Shown here one piece after another: positions 8,039-17,600 of a stretch of DNA of 64,000 bases. A program made the position numbers and the translations under genes. A model generated the notes under the pieces. It made no database searches and was not told the origin of the DNA. It worked only from the letters and a program-made list of their open reading frames with translations. Each line of letters opens with the position of its first letter. The first letter of the stretch is position 1. This stretch comes from CAXXOK01 sp964584315 (GTDB lineage Bacteria; Bacillota; Clostridia; Christensenellales; Aristaeellaceae): positions 1 through 64,000 of the forward strand of contig CAZOZO010000014.1 of assembly GCA_964584315.1 (NCBI GenBank), written 5' to 3'.

Positions 8039-9559
8039 ATGCCGTTGCAGGTTGTGACCGTCGGGAATGATCCATGCGGCGCTGAAGATGTTTTAAAAAC
8101 CGAAGGCTGCCTTCCGTGCACCTGCCAACTGGCCGCGGCGGCTAGGGGCTGCGCCGCCGGGGAGGCGGCCGCCCTTACGCACAAAGCGGATATCCTGGTT
8201 TTGCACGGCGGGCTGCTTGCGCAGGGCGGCCTTGCCATGCTGGCGCGCCTGCGGCGGGCGCTGCCGAACGCGGCCTTCCTCCTGTACGTGGAACCGCGCT
8301 GGCTGGCGCAGGCCTGCGAGGCCGCGCGCCACGGGGCGGTGACCCTTGTCGCAAGCGGCGGCGACATGCCGGATGCCCTCCGCGGCGCCGCGCAGGGCAT
8401 TCTTTGCAGGCGCAAAAAGGAGCGACAGGCCGATGAAGCCTGCCGTCGGGCATATCTGATGCATATGCTGACCAACGACGCAGGGCGCGCTTCGGCGGGC
8501 GAGGCCGCGGCGGAGCCGCGCGGCCTGCGGCTGGAGGCGTTCTACTTTGTGGTCGTACAGCCGCGGGCGATGGACGCGCCGCCGCCCGCGCCCAACGCCA
8601 TGGACGCGGCGCTGCGGTCGCTGGGGCTGGACATGGTAACGCTGTTTTTGTACGACGCGGCGGTGCTGCTGGTGATGCGCGGGGCGGCGGACGCGGGCTG
8701 GCAGGCGGAGGCGGACGCAGCGGCGAACCGTGTGGCGGCCTGCTACGGGCGGCCGGTGCGCATCGGCATCAGCGGGCTGGGCAAAGGGCGCGCGGCGCTG
8801 CGCCCCGTGTATCAGCAGGCGCGCAGCGCGCTGTGGGATATCGCCCTGTGTGGGCAGGCGCGCGACCGTAAGTTTTACCAGAGCGACGGGGAGCAGGGCG
8901 GCGGGCGCACGCTGGAGGTGCACCGTAGGCTGGAGCACCTGATCGACAGCGCGGAGCTGACCGACCAGAGCGCGGACAGGGCCGCCGCCGCCATATTGGA
9001 ACTGAGCGGCGGTCAGTATTCACACCTGCGGGCCATCGTGTCGCTGTATGCCATGGCGCTGTGCCGCAAGTTTGCCAGCCCTACGGGCGACACGGCCGCA
9101 GCCGCGATGCACGAGGCGTGGTTCGTGGGCAACGGCCAGGATGTGCGCGCCTGCCTGCGGCGAATCGGCGCGGCGCTGCACGCGGCGCAGAGCGCACAGA
9201 CGGACGGGCTGTCCCTGCTAACGCGCAACGCGCTGTGGTACATACGCCTCCACGCGGCGCAGGGGCCCAGCCTGAGCGACGCGGCTGCCCAGCTGCACGT
9301 GAGCGCCAACTACCTGTCCGCGTTGATACGGCGGGAAACGGGGGAGACGTTCCACGACCACATCCGCGGCGTTCGCATGGACATGGCGCGCGACCTGCTG
9401 GCCGACCCCCGCGTCTCGGTGGCCGAGGTGGCGCAGGCCGTGGGTTATGCCAACTACATCTCGTTTTTTCAAGTGTTCAAGCGCAGCGAAAACATGACCC
9501 CCACGGCTTATCGCCAGCAGAAGGGCCGGTATGTGACACTGGCGGAATCCACGGTATGA
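8039..9559 (+). CDS. AraC-family regulator with a degenerate receiver-like N-terminus
   Basis: This protein of about 506 residues ends in an AraC double helix-turn-helix (about 410-500: PSLSDAAAQLHVSANYLSALI and VSVAEVAQAVGYANYISFFQVFK). The first 115 residues have the strand/helix rhythm of a response-regulator receiver, but the position of the phosphorylated Asp reads DILVLHGG, so the acceptor appears to be lost. The middle may be a signalling spacer as in YesN-type regulators. The ATG at 8039 has GGAG nine bases upstream; an ATG at 8024 lacks one. It is divergent from the sugar-operon AraC gene. No histidine kinase is adjacent, which fits a phosphorylation-independent regulator. Confidence 0.8.
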   Translation: MPLQVVTVGNDPCGAEDVLKTEGCLPCTCQLAAAARGCAAGEAAALTHKADILVLHGGLLAQGGLAMLARLRRALPNAAFLLYVEPRWLAQACEAARHGAVTLVASGGDMPDALRGAAQGILCRRKKERQADEACRRAYLMHMLTNDAGRASAGEAAAEPRGLRLEAFYFVVVQPRAMDAPPPAPNAMDAALRSLGLDMVTLFLYDAAVLLVMRGAADAGWQAEADAAANRVAACYGRPVRIGISGLGKGRAALRPVYQQARSALWDIALCGQARDRKFYQSDGEQGGGRTLEVHRRLEHLIDSAELTDQSADRAAAAILELSGGQYSHLRAIVSLYAMALCRKFASPTGDTAAAAMHEAWFVGNGQDVRACLRRIGAALHAAQSAQTDGLSLLTRNALWYIRLHAAQGPSLSDAAAQLHVSANYLSALIRRETGETFHDHIRGVRMDMARDLLADPRVSVAEVAQAVGYANYISFFQVFKRSENMTPTAYRQQKGRYVTLAESTV

Positions 9560-9968
9560 GCGCGACGGGTACAGTTTAATCGAGCATGTGATTTCAATAA
9601 GCAGAGGCAAATCCGCGATCCCTGTGGTCGGGTCAGGGACATGGCCCAAGGGCCTGATCAGCAGGCGCAGTCGTTGGGGAAACGGCCTTGGTCAGCGGGA
9701 TTCTATCCCCTGCGATGAGTTTAGTAACGTATGAGAAGATGCGCCGTCGCAGCCGTGCTGACGGCGTGGGCATCCGGAGCGATCGCTGTGGGTATGCACA
9801 GAAATGGGGTGAAGGAAGGACGGGTGGACTGCCCCCTCCCTCTGTGCATTGCTGAAGCCGGATATCTGCTCGATCACCTCGGCTAACGTGGCGGAACGTT
9901 TCAATGGGGAGACATGGCTTCAAACGGGCGTTCATTGGGTATCATACCTTTATACAGGAGGTGCCGCC
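9560..9968. other. Intergenic region, no gene recognised
   Basis: About 400 bases of mixed composition. Short open frames exist on the minus strand (9692-9904 and 9633-9935), but they lack ribosome sites and family motifs. Only the AGGAGG at the right end, serving the gene at 9969, is clear. Confidence 0.6.
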
Positions 9969-10340
9969 ATGGACACATTTGCCCCATACCTTGCTAAAAT
10001 CGAGAACCCAGCGCACCTTGCGCGCTTCACGGAGATCTTCGCGTGGATCGCCGAACGCTACCCGACCCTCGCGCCCGCGCTCAAGTGGAACCAGCCGATG
10101 TATACCGACCACGGCACGTTCATCATCGGGTTCAGCATGGCGAAAAACAACATCGCCGTGGCGCCGGAACTGCATACCATGAAGCATTTCGCGCAGGATA
10201 TCGTGGCCGCGGGCTACACGGCTACCAAAGAGCTGATCCGCATACGCTGGGAGCAGCCGGTGGACTATGCGCTGCTTGCCAGGCTGATCGACTACAACAT
10301 TCGCGACAAGGCGGAGTGCGGGACGTTCTGGCGGACGTGA
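9969..10340 (+). CDS. DUF1801/YdhG-like small protein
   Basis: This 123-residue cytosolic protein shows the DUF1801 layout. The opening is an MDTFAPYLAKIENP-like helix, then PALKWNQPMYTDHGTFIIGFS, then AKNNIAVAPELHTMKHF, ending in a YNIRDKAEC helix. Relatives include the Bacillus iron chaperone-like YdhG/Fra-type proteins, but the biochemical role here is unknown. The ATG at 9969 follows AGGAGG by eight bases, which makes this the start over longer readings. It is monocistronic, and the AT-richer island begins directly after it. Confidence 0.8.
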   Translation: MDTFAPYLAKIENPAHLARFTEIFAWIAERYPTLAPALKWNQPMYTDHGTFIIGFSMAKNNIAVAPELHTMKHFAQDIVAAGYTATKELIRIRWEQPVDYALLARLIDYNIRDKAECGTFWRT

Positions 10341-10445
10341 AGACGCGGAGGTATTGTCATATCGGCGTTAAGTAAAACATATACAATGTAGATACTGGCC
10401 GTACAGACCCAAATTGCGAAAAGCCGCATAGTGATTAAAACATGC

Positions 10446-10871
10446 ATGTTGAACGACCATTTGTTCACAATGGATTCGTATGAGGTCGACCCGTGTATGG
10501 TCATTAAGCGGTTAGCAAAGTTGCATGTGAGAATGAAGAAATCAGATACTCTTGCAGCGATTGATGAGACGATTGGAGGTAACGGCTGACCGCTGCCTCT
10601 TAGATGTCCGCGAACCGTTGATTGAGGCCGTTGCGATTTATGCGAAGAGCGACAACTGGATGTCATTGTCGGTCAGAACCATGTGGAATCGATAAGACGC
10701 GCTTCCGTGAATACCACTGAGAAGGCTTTGACCGCTTCCATCGAGAGCTTTATCATGGAGCCTTCTGCGGATATAACTGCAAGTTTGTTTTATCGCAACG
10801 AACAGAGGGAGATTCTCTTGTTCTTTCCGCAGTTCCGAAATGTCAATGTACATAGATGGGAATGTGCCTAA
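10446..10871 (+). pseudogene. Probable decayed gene with frame shifts, family unknown
   Basis: Three consecutive open stretches read like one small protein broken by indels. The first is 10446-10589 (VIKRLAKLHVRMKKSDTLAA). The second, in another frame, runs from 10564 to 10695 (LLDVREPLIEAVAIYAKSDN). The third, back in the first frame, starts near 10650 and ends at 10871 (EPSADITASLFYRNEQREIL). Each stretch has a plausible amino-acid mix and codon use, while none is complete. I cannot name the family. It lies in the AT-richer island left of the tubulin-like operon. The alternative is chance open frames in drifting DNA. Confidence 0.35.
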
Positions 10872-11290
10872 ACTTAACTTGGCTTTTTTTTGTGCACGGG
10901 AGACGGCTAATCGTGTGTTTCTTGGAGGTAACGATGCAAGGAGGGGCGGGCCTGAGGAGCCGCGGCTGCTTGCGGCGCATACAGATAATCGGCCAACACT
11001 GTTTATGTTGCTCTGCGCGTTGCTTCTATCGTTCAGGCGCTGTCGTGCGGTTTTGGTTCCACCATTTGCTTTTCTACGCCGCACTTGCCTTTGTGCCACT
11101 ATGCTACGAAAGTATTCATCTCTTGCAGTCAATCCCGTGGTACAACGCCACGATACCGGAGGTTCCCTTATCCTTCATTCCTTTTATTTCATGTGCAAGG
11201 TGGAATCTAGTCCTGCACCCCGGATTGTTGACGCGGTTCATGAGAGATTGTAAGATTTTTTGCTCTTAGAGGTGCTGCTCGAGAGGTTGA

Positions 11291-11602
11291 GGACTGATTT
11301 CGCTAGTGTTGTGCCCCTATAATGCAATGATACCGGATTTTCCCGCACCGTGCATCGTTTCCTTCATTGTTGAATGGGGTAGAACTTTACTTTTTCGTTC
11401 CAAATCGACTCGAAAACGATTGACAGAAGAATATTTGCAATAGTATAATTCATTTGAAATTATGGAAAAAAATGTACCAGCAGAATTCAATGTAGATCAA
11501 AAAAGCAAAGATGGTTTAACGAAAGAGAGTATTATCTTCGGCAACATACGCCTATCGCAAATCCGTATAGTCTGTTCATTAGCTGTTTCAGAAAAAGGTT
11601 GA
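11291..11602 (+). pseudogene. Possible gene remnant interrupted by one TAG
   Basis: A single frame runs for about 104 codons and is broken only by TAG at 11441-11443. The left part ends in RSKSTRKRLTEEYLQ and the right part opens with YNSFEIMEKNVPAEFNVDQK. The right part alone, from ATG 11462, would give a 46-residue peptide, but its ATG is only 12 bases after a -10-like box and has no ribosome site. I do not recognise either part. It is best read as a remnant, or as chance. Confidence 0.25.
11420..11449 (+). promoter_or_regulatory. Consensus-like promoter upstream of the tubulin-like operon
   Basis: TTGACA (11420-11425), 18-base spacer, TATAAT (11444-11449). It points toward the operon that starts at 11923, leaving a leader of about 470 bases. 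It overlaps the remnant described at 11291, so it may be fortuitous. No better candidate was found closer to 11923. Confidence 0.4.
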
Positions 11603-11659
11603 GAGAATGAGATTCTACCCACGATAAGCATACAGCATCACAAGAATATTCCTCGGCAC

Positions 11660-11833
11660 TTATGCTATTCGTTCGGCTGATTCGGCCAAAGCTAGCAAAA
11701 GTGATTTCCCTTCACCCAAATCCGAGATGCCGATCGCTGGAGTCTTGCATGTCCGAGCACAAAGAATCTTAATCACAGAGCCTTCTTTGCCCAATGTCAC
11801 GAAAGACGAAGGCCCGTCTCCATTGAGTTGATG
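11660..11833 (-). pseudogene. C-terminal fragment of an unknown protein
   Basis: A minus-strand frame of 57 codons between stops reads like genuine protein. It includes SFVTLGKEGSVIKIL, then CKTPAIGISDLGEGKSLLLA and a final ALAESAERIA stop. There is no start codon with a ribosome site, and the reading frame upstream is closed by TGA, so this looks like the tail of a truncated gene. The family is unknown to me. Confidence 0.35.
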
Positions 11834-11922
11834 TCAGCTTGGTGCACTAGAGTAACATGATTGTTCAAACGCGTATCGCATAAACGATAGATAAGCATTT
11901 AGAACAGAAAGGATCCGGTAGC

Positions 11923-13635
11923 ATGAACTTTGAAAGACAGGACGAAGGACGCATGCCGAACAAAGGGCGTAATGGGTTTGGATCTCGATGGGGCATGATG
12001 ATTGTGCTGGGTGCTTTCTTCATAATTGCGGCATTGCTTCTTTTTTGGCTATGTGATGCTGATTTTTACATAACGCAGGAAGCAGCCGCACTGACAAACG
12101 AAGTATACGGCATCAGCGAAAGCGCGCCATCGCAGACAGTGCAGCGTGATTTGGAAACCGCTCACATATGGGTTGATACCAGCCCCAATATGGCGGGGTT
12201 TGCACTGCCAGAGCAAAGAGCATGCATGCCGAGCGTTTATAGAGATATCTTTGTAGCTTCCTTGATAGATGAGGTGAACGAAGACGGGTGGCCGGAGGAT
12301 TCAAAATGGAATCGATTCGGCAATGCCTTTGAAACCGATATTGAACCTACGGAAATAAATTTGTGCCAAATCGCCTGTTATGATACAGACAAGATAACTG
12401 AACTCAACTATGCGGGATTGATTCCGGTGCTTGAAGCAATCGCCAGCGATACCGATCAAAACGACATATATGTGATCTTGACTGATCTTGAAGGTGTTTT
12501 AGGTAAGGATTATCTTGATCGGCTGGACGATTGCTTTCTGAATATCTTCAGGGGAGACAGAAGCCTGCGAATAGACCGGTATATGTGCTCTTACAGCGGC
12601 GTTCTGCACGCCTATGCAGGTATCAAGAAGAACCTTGCTTACGGAATAGACGCGGTGGGCAGGGATGCCGTTCAAATCGAGAATGATGGCAATTATCTGC
12701 ACAGACAGCCAAGGCCTTTTTACATGCTTACCATTGGGCCTTCCTCTGCATGCAAACGCTTTGCAGACAGTGTGAGTAATTTGTATAACATCTTTTATAA
12801 AACGCATGATAGCGGAAAAATCAGTGCGCATTCCGATCATAAGGATGATAACATGAGCAGCTATGGGATGCACTGTTATGCCACATATCCGGTTGATTCT
12901 CCGGCAAGGATCGAAACATTCAATACCAACGCGGAGTCAAATATCGAAGTACTTAAACAAGATGGCAGCATCGTTTTTGATGAACCAAGCAACATTTCGC
13001 CTGGCTTCTCAGGAACGGCGTATACGATCATTAATAACCAGGTGCATGACAATAGGAATGTTTCAATCCAATTTCGCGTGCAAACAGCCATGAGTGGCTT
13101 GGGAGACACGCTGGACCTTGATTTGGCAAATGAGCTGGAGCCGGCCTACACACTCGTCAATTTACGCAATTCGCGCGATGCCAGCCCTGAAGTGAGTACA
13201 CAGGTGTTGCATGCGAGGGGGCCGCGGTATATCAGGGTTACGACTTCGAGGCTATCGAGTGATTACGCGGGTTTTCTTGTCACAGCATCCCAAAGCGATG
13301 AGAATTGTTACGATGTTGTGTTTAGTGTTGACCTGACCAAAACCCAAAAAGCCACTTACCTCATCGATATACCTCTGATTTGTCAGTTGAGCAATGTGGC
13401 GGCACCTGCTCAGAATGTAGAGTTGATGAAACCATGCTCGATACCCTATACCCAAGCGCAAGAATTTGCACTGGCGATTGTGAGAAATAAATCCACCGAT
13501 TCAATCACGTATCCGTTTGACAAGACGATCGATTTGATGGCAATCATCAGTAGTGCAGCAAACGCATATACAACCGCGCAGCAGGGCCGAAAAATTCCGA
13601 TTGCGCGGATCGTGTTCCAGCTTCGCGTGCAATAG
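11923..13635 (+). CDS. Membrane-anchored vWA-like protein of the tubulin-like operon
   Basis: This 570-residue protein has one N-terminal membrane helix (about 24-44) after a short basic tail, so the bulk is probably outside the cytoplasm. The segment around residues 80-190 has features of a von Willebrand A fold: a MIDAS-like start VDTSPNM (Asp85, Ser87), and a later hydrophobic strand ending in Asp, VILTDLEG (Asp188). The remaining 350 residues look beta-rich and contain NISPGFSGTAYTI and similar strands. The ATG at 11923 has AGAAAGGA nine bases upstream. It is the first gene of a three-gene operon, with only 10 bases to the next. vWA assignment is by motif only; the role (sensing, adhesion or complex assembly) is inferred. 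Confidence 0.65.
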   Translation: MNFERQDEGRMPNKGRNGFGSRWGMMIVLGAFFIIAALLLFWLCDADFYITQEAAALTNEVYGISESAPSQTVQRDLETAHIWVDTSPNMAGFALPEQRACMPSVYRDIFVASLIDEVNEDGWPEDSKWNRFGNAFETDIEPTEINLCQIACYDTDKITELNYAGLIPVLEAIASDTDQNDIYVILTDLEGVLGKDYLDRLDDCFLNIFRGDRSLRIDRYMCSYSGVLHAYAGIKKNLAYGIDAVGRDAVQIENDGNYLHRQPRPFYMLTIGPSSACKRFADSVSNLYNIFYKTHDSGKISAHSDHKDDNMSSYGMHCYATYPVDSPARIETFNTNAESNIEVLKQDGSIVFDEPSNISPGFSGTAYTIINNQVHDNRNVSIQFRVQTAMSGLGDTLDLDLANELEPAYTLVNLRNSRDASPEVSTQVLHARGPRYIRVTTSRLSSDYAGFLVTASQSDENCYDVVFSVDLTKTQKATYLIDIPLICQLSNVAAPAQNVELMKPCSIPYTQAQEFALAIVRNKSTDSITYPFDKTIDLMAIISSAANAYTTAQQGRKIPIARIVFQLRVQ

Positions 13636-13645
13636 GGGGGAGACC

Positions 13646-14620
13646 GTGGAAAGCCATAGCAGGAAAAAATGGCTGTATACAAAGGATGGCTATAACATCA
13701 GGCAAAGCGCGCTGTATGGCGGAGCATCCATTCTGCTGTATGTTTTGCTGGTATTGGTATTTGTGACGCTGTTTTGGGACCAGACGTTCAAAAATGGCGA
13801 ACCCGGCTTATTTGACGTGGATCAATCCATGTGGGCTGATATCGTCAGCGCCACTCGATTACGCTTTACACTATGGTTACTGTCGTTTGCCCTGCTGGGC
13901 ATTTTAGGTTTCTTTGCTTGCTGGAAAATGCGCTACCTTTACAGGGGTGTAGATATCAATACGGTCAGAAGCGCACATAGGGACGGGCGATTATTCGTAT
14001 CTACATGTTACTGCTCTTTTTATTTCTATTACCTTCAAAAAAACATATCGTGGCCTCCAAACGGTATGTTGGCTGACGGCATTCAAATCCTTGTTGGAGC
14101 TGTCTCGGCGGTAATCATCATATTCGAAATAGGGAGACGGATCGTGGAGCGTATCCATCGGCGTCGGCTAGATGCTGCAACGTCCGCGCCAATCAAAAGC
14201 ACATATGACGTGAATAAGAAGTGTGAGTCTTTTATTCAAAAGGATGCAAAAACATGCGAGAAGGCGCAAAACCATGTCTTTGCTTTGCCAGCCCCAAGAT
14301 TGAGTTTTCTGCAACTATTCGCGATTTTTATACCTTGGGCTACAATGATCGTATCGGGTTCTATCTCGATCTCGAAATTGCTTGAAAAATTCAACGTACT
14401 CGTTGATTGCGCCAAATGGTTCGATGGTATTATAAGCGCACCCCGATTTGTGCTACGCGTGCATTATGATGGTGTGCTTGTGCTTCTGCCACTGATCGGC
14501 CTGCTTTTGCTGATGATTAATAATAAATATAATGCTCCGCCACTTCTGGGTCTCGAGCGCAATGATTCAACAAAGTTTTGTTTCCCATCCTATACGATGG
14601 CGAGCAAAACACTGGAGTGA
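13646..14620 (+). CDS. Multi-spanning membrane protein of the tubulin-like operon
   Basis: This 324-residue protein has about five hydrophobic segments (near 22-43, 76-94, 148-164, 221-240 and 275-291). A charged loop of about 55 residues lies between the third and fourth. I recognise no family motif. It starts with GTG at 13646, five bases after a GGGGGG run that serves as the ribosome site; an earlier in-frame start lies inside the previous gene. It lies between the vWA-like gene and the giant tubulin/actin-like gene. It probably forms the membrane base that links an outside sensor domain to the cytosolic NTPase, by inference from the context. Confidence 0.7.
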   Translation: MESHSRKKWLYTKDGYNIRQSALYGGASILLYVLLVLVFVTLFWDQTFKNGEPGLFDVDQSMWADIVSATRLRFTLWLLSFALLGILGFFACWKMRYLYRGVDINTVRSAHRDGRLFVSTCYCSFYFYYLQKNISWPPNGMLADGIQILVGAVSAVIIIFEIGRRIVERIHRRRLDAATSAPIKSTYDVNKKCESFIQKDAKTCEKAQNHVFALPAPRLSFLQLFAIFIPWATMIVSGSISISKLLEKFNVLVDCAKWFDGIISAPRFVLRVHYDGVLVLLPLIGLLLLMINNKYNAPPLLGLERNDSTKFCFPSYTMASKTLE

Positions 14621-14647
14621 TAGCGACATTTTCAAGGAGTGGACACT

Positions 14648-17600
14648 GTGGCAGCAACAGATGCCTTCGTCATCGTTGTGGGCGGTAGCGGTAGCCTTGT
14701 GCTGGAGTCACTTGTGCATACCGCAAATTTATCCGTTTTCCGCGATTTAAAGCTTCATGTCTTGGCCATCGATATGGATGGTCTTGATCCGAATTTGCAA
14801 CAGGCACAGGACGCGGTGAAGCGATACAATGAGTTGGCGCCATATCTTCCACCCAAAGATGGCGTGGATATACAGATAGATTTGCATGTCATGACATGGA
14901 AGCCCGGCGGGCGGCATGGTCATGTAGACACCTTGGGGAAAAAGTTCGATGAAAGTGCGAACAATCGCGATCTGATCCGGGTACTGTATTCGGAATCGCA
15001 GGCGAAGCAGGATGTGAGCCATGGTTTTGATGGCGATGCAAAGCTAAGCGCCGCGTTCATAAGTCATTGGCTCAGCGAGGCGGAGAATACGCATGAGCTT
15101 CAGTTATTTCTGCGCGCATTGGAAGAATCGAAATCGAATCGGTTGTTTGTTGCGGGTTCATGCTTCGGCGGGATGGGTGCCGGCATGATTGCGGCGCTGA
15201 GCCGATATCTGCAAAAAAACTACCCCCAATTTCTGACGAATGAGTTTTCACTGGGGCTTCTAGCCATTGTGCCACATATGGCCTTCGTTACGTCGGGACA
15301 GCCGGTCAGTTCCGCTGGGTGGTATCAAGCAACGGCTGAAGCGTTGCACCGTTTTGTTAACCCCACGGATACATCGTCGGAATACTCGATTTATCAGCAT
15401 ATCTTTCTTCTGGGTGCTGATGAACCTATCAGTACGTCGGTCAGGCAAAGGGATGATCACCTGTCGGCGAATCCCGCCACAGTAACATCATGGTATGGAT
15501 GCATCGCGATACGCCAGTTTTTTTCAAAAGCATTCGCCCAAAACCATAGTGAGACCCAACTGCATATGGCGGCACATGCATATGGCTCTTGGGGGTGGGA
15601 TCAGTTTTGGCCGCAGAGATACCCGGATTTAGAAAAGCAGAACATCATCTTTTTGCAAGCGATTATCTTCTATAGGGCCTATATAAAGCCTGCCTTTGCG
15701 AACTATCACCGTAATCCGGGCAACGAAGACTTGGACTACTGGCTGTCGGGTTTGCAGGAAGAACAAAGGGTCAAGTTTTTCGGGGCAATGGGGGCCTTGG
15801 AGCAATACATGCTCCGTTATGTTGATTGGCTGTGGCAAATGGCGACTCATCTGCCAAAGCCGGCTGTGCTGAACCGTGTCGAACAAGGCCATGGTGCCGA
15901 CAGCGAAAGAAATAAAGGCCGGGTGTATGGATCGCCTGCGGTTCAAACCGCTGAAGGGAATTTCTCGGAACGTTCCGATGCTATGGCGAAAACGGAAACG
16001 CTGGCCGAGCGTGGGAGACAAGATCAAAGACTGGCCCGCAAAACCTCGGGTCGGCAAAGGAAAAGAGTCGATGCAAACACCATTGAATTGATGCGTCGCG
16101 CGGAGCTGCTTGATGTGCTTTCTGTAGTGGACTGCGACTTGGCTGAGGAAGCTGCCGAATCGCTTACCAGATCCAAGTTTTGCAACAGCACGATCCTGTG
16201 CATGCTAGAACAGAGCGGAGGCCGAAGCAAACAACCGGTGACAACGGTTGAAAAAGTACAGAACCAAACTCAATCAGAGTTGGGTGTGCAGTTTGCGGGC
16301 GTATCCACCGTGGACGGAGTAGGCTCCATGCTCGTCAAATATGTTGGGAATGTAGGCGCAGGGACAGACGGTGGTCGTTATATCAATAGCGAGGAAGTGA
16401 GATCAGCACTGATTTCGGTCTTTCGCACAATCGCCAAAGATCCTCGCTACAAGGATGCGTTGGAGGCATTTCGCTTTTTATGGACAACCCTTATCAAAAA
16501 AATTGTCTCTGCGACGAACCAATCGGTTGGCCTTACGCCGGCACCACATGCGCCTGCGCCAACGACGGGCATACATCGGCCAAGCGTTATGTTTACCGTA
16601 CCGGGTGGAGAGCCTTTGCTGGAAATGCTGCCGTTAACCATTGGTGAATTCAACCCGGTGGGCCAAGGCATGAGGTATATGCAGGCGGCAGTTCACAGGA
16701 TGGATCGATATGTACTGGAATGCCCGGATCGACCTGATTCCTTGACATTGTGCAATTTGTTTCATGCCAGGATAGCCGGCGAATGCGGCGAATGTGAAAT
16801 GCACAAAGCGCGAAATGTATGGATGTGTACGCTAAGCATAGCGCTGCTTTCTGCCGTGTTGGCGGAGCACTATGGTCAGTTCACATGGCAAAAGCTATGG
16901 ATATCGCCGGACTATCTATTGCCGGTCAATGTTGGTAGTGCGGGCAAAGCGGACGCCAATGATTTATGGGTCCTATTTGTCCAGGGCCATAATGCAGAAC
17001 TCCCAATCGCTTATATTAACGGCCTCACTCATGTTGCATTGGCAGCCCAATTGAGTGGGGAGGCGTTACGCTCAATCGGAATAGCGGAGGATCAAGCTTG
17101 GCCTGATTTTTCACAGTGGCTGCAGAGATTGAGCTATCAGCAAAAACAACTGTTGCGTCGCAGGCTGGCAATGAAATCAATGTTCGGCGATCATATCTAT
17201 CGACCGATGATTGATCAAATGATCGAAGCCATTGACGGTGCCAATGAACCAGTCGACATTGAAATGCGAGAGGCTTGGGAGGAGTCGCTCCTGATCGGCC
17301 TGATGGTGCGAAACACTGCTGACTGCGACATCAGCGTGGTACAACTTGGTGCAGACCCATCGTTTGAAGAGTTGCCTATTTGGCTTTCGGATCCCGAACA
17401 CAGGTCTGATTGTGTCGAGGCTTTGATATTGTTAGGGGAACGGCCTGTTGGTTGGTTGGATAAGGAGCAGTTGCTATGTACTATGGCCAACGCGGCATGG
17501 TTCGAACGTGATCATAAACGATGCAATGATCAGATGAGGAAACTGATTGAGATCGTGAACAGCGCGAGAAAACCAGACACAGATCTGCACACGCTGGTCA

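Noticed and set aside
10856..11269. Open frames of about 137 codons on the plus strand and 164 codons on the minus strand (10638-11132) in the island
   Set aside because: The translations are Cys/His/Phe-rich or Ser/Arg-rich without any family pattern or ribosome site. The adjacent decayed fragments in another frame look more coding-like.
11441..11443. TAG in an otherwise open frame, read as a recoded amber codon (pyrrolysine)
   Set aside because: The surrounding region is full of broken frames and no pyrrolysine gene or insertion element is visible. A decayed gene is simpler.
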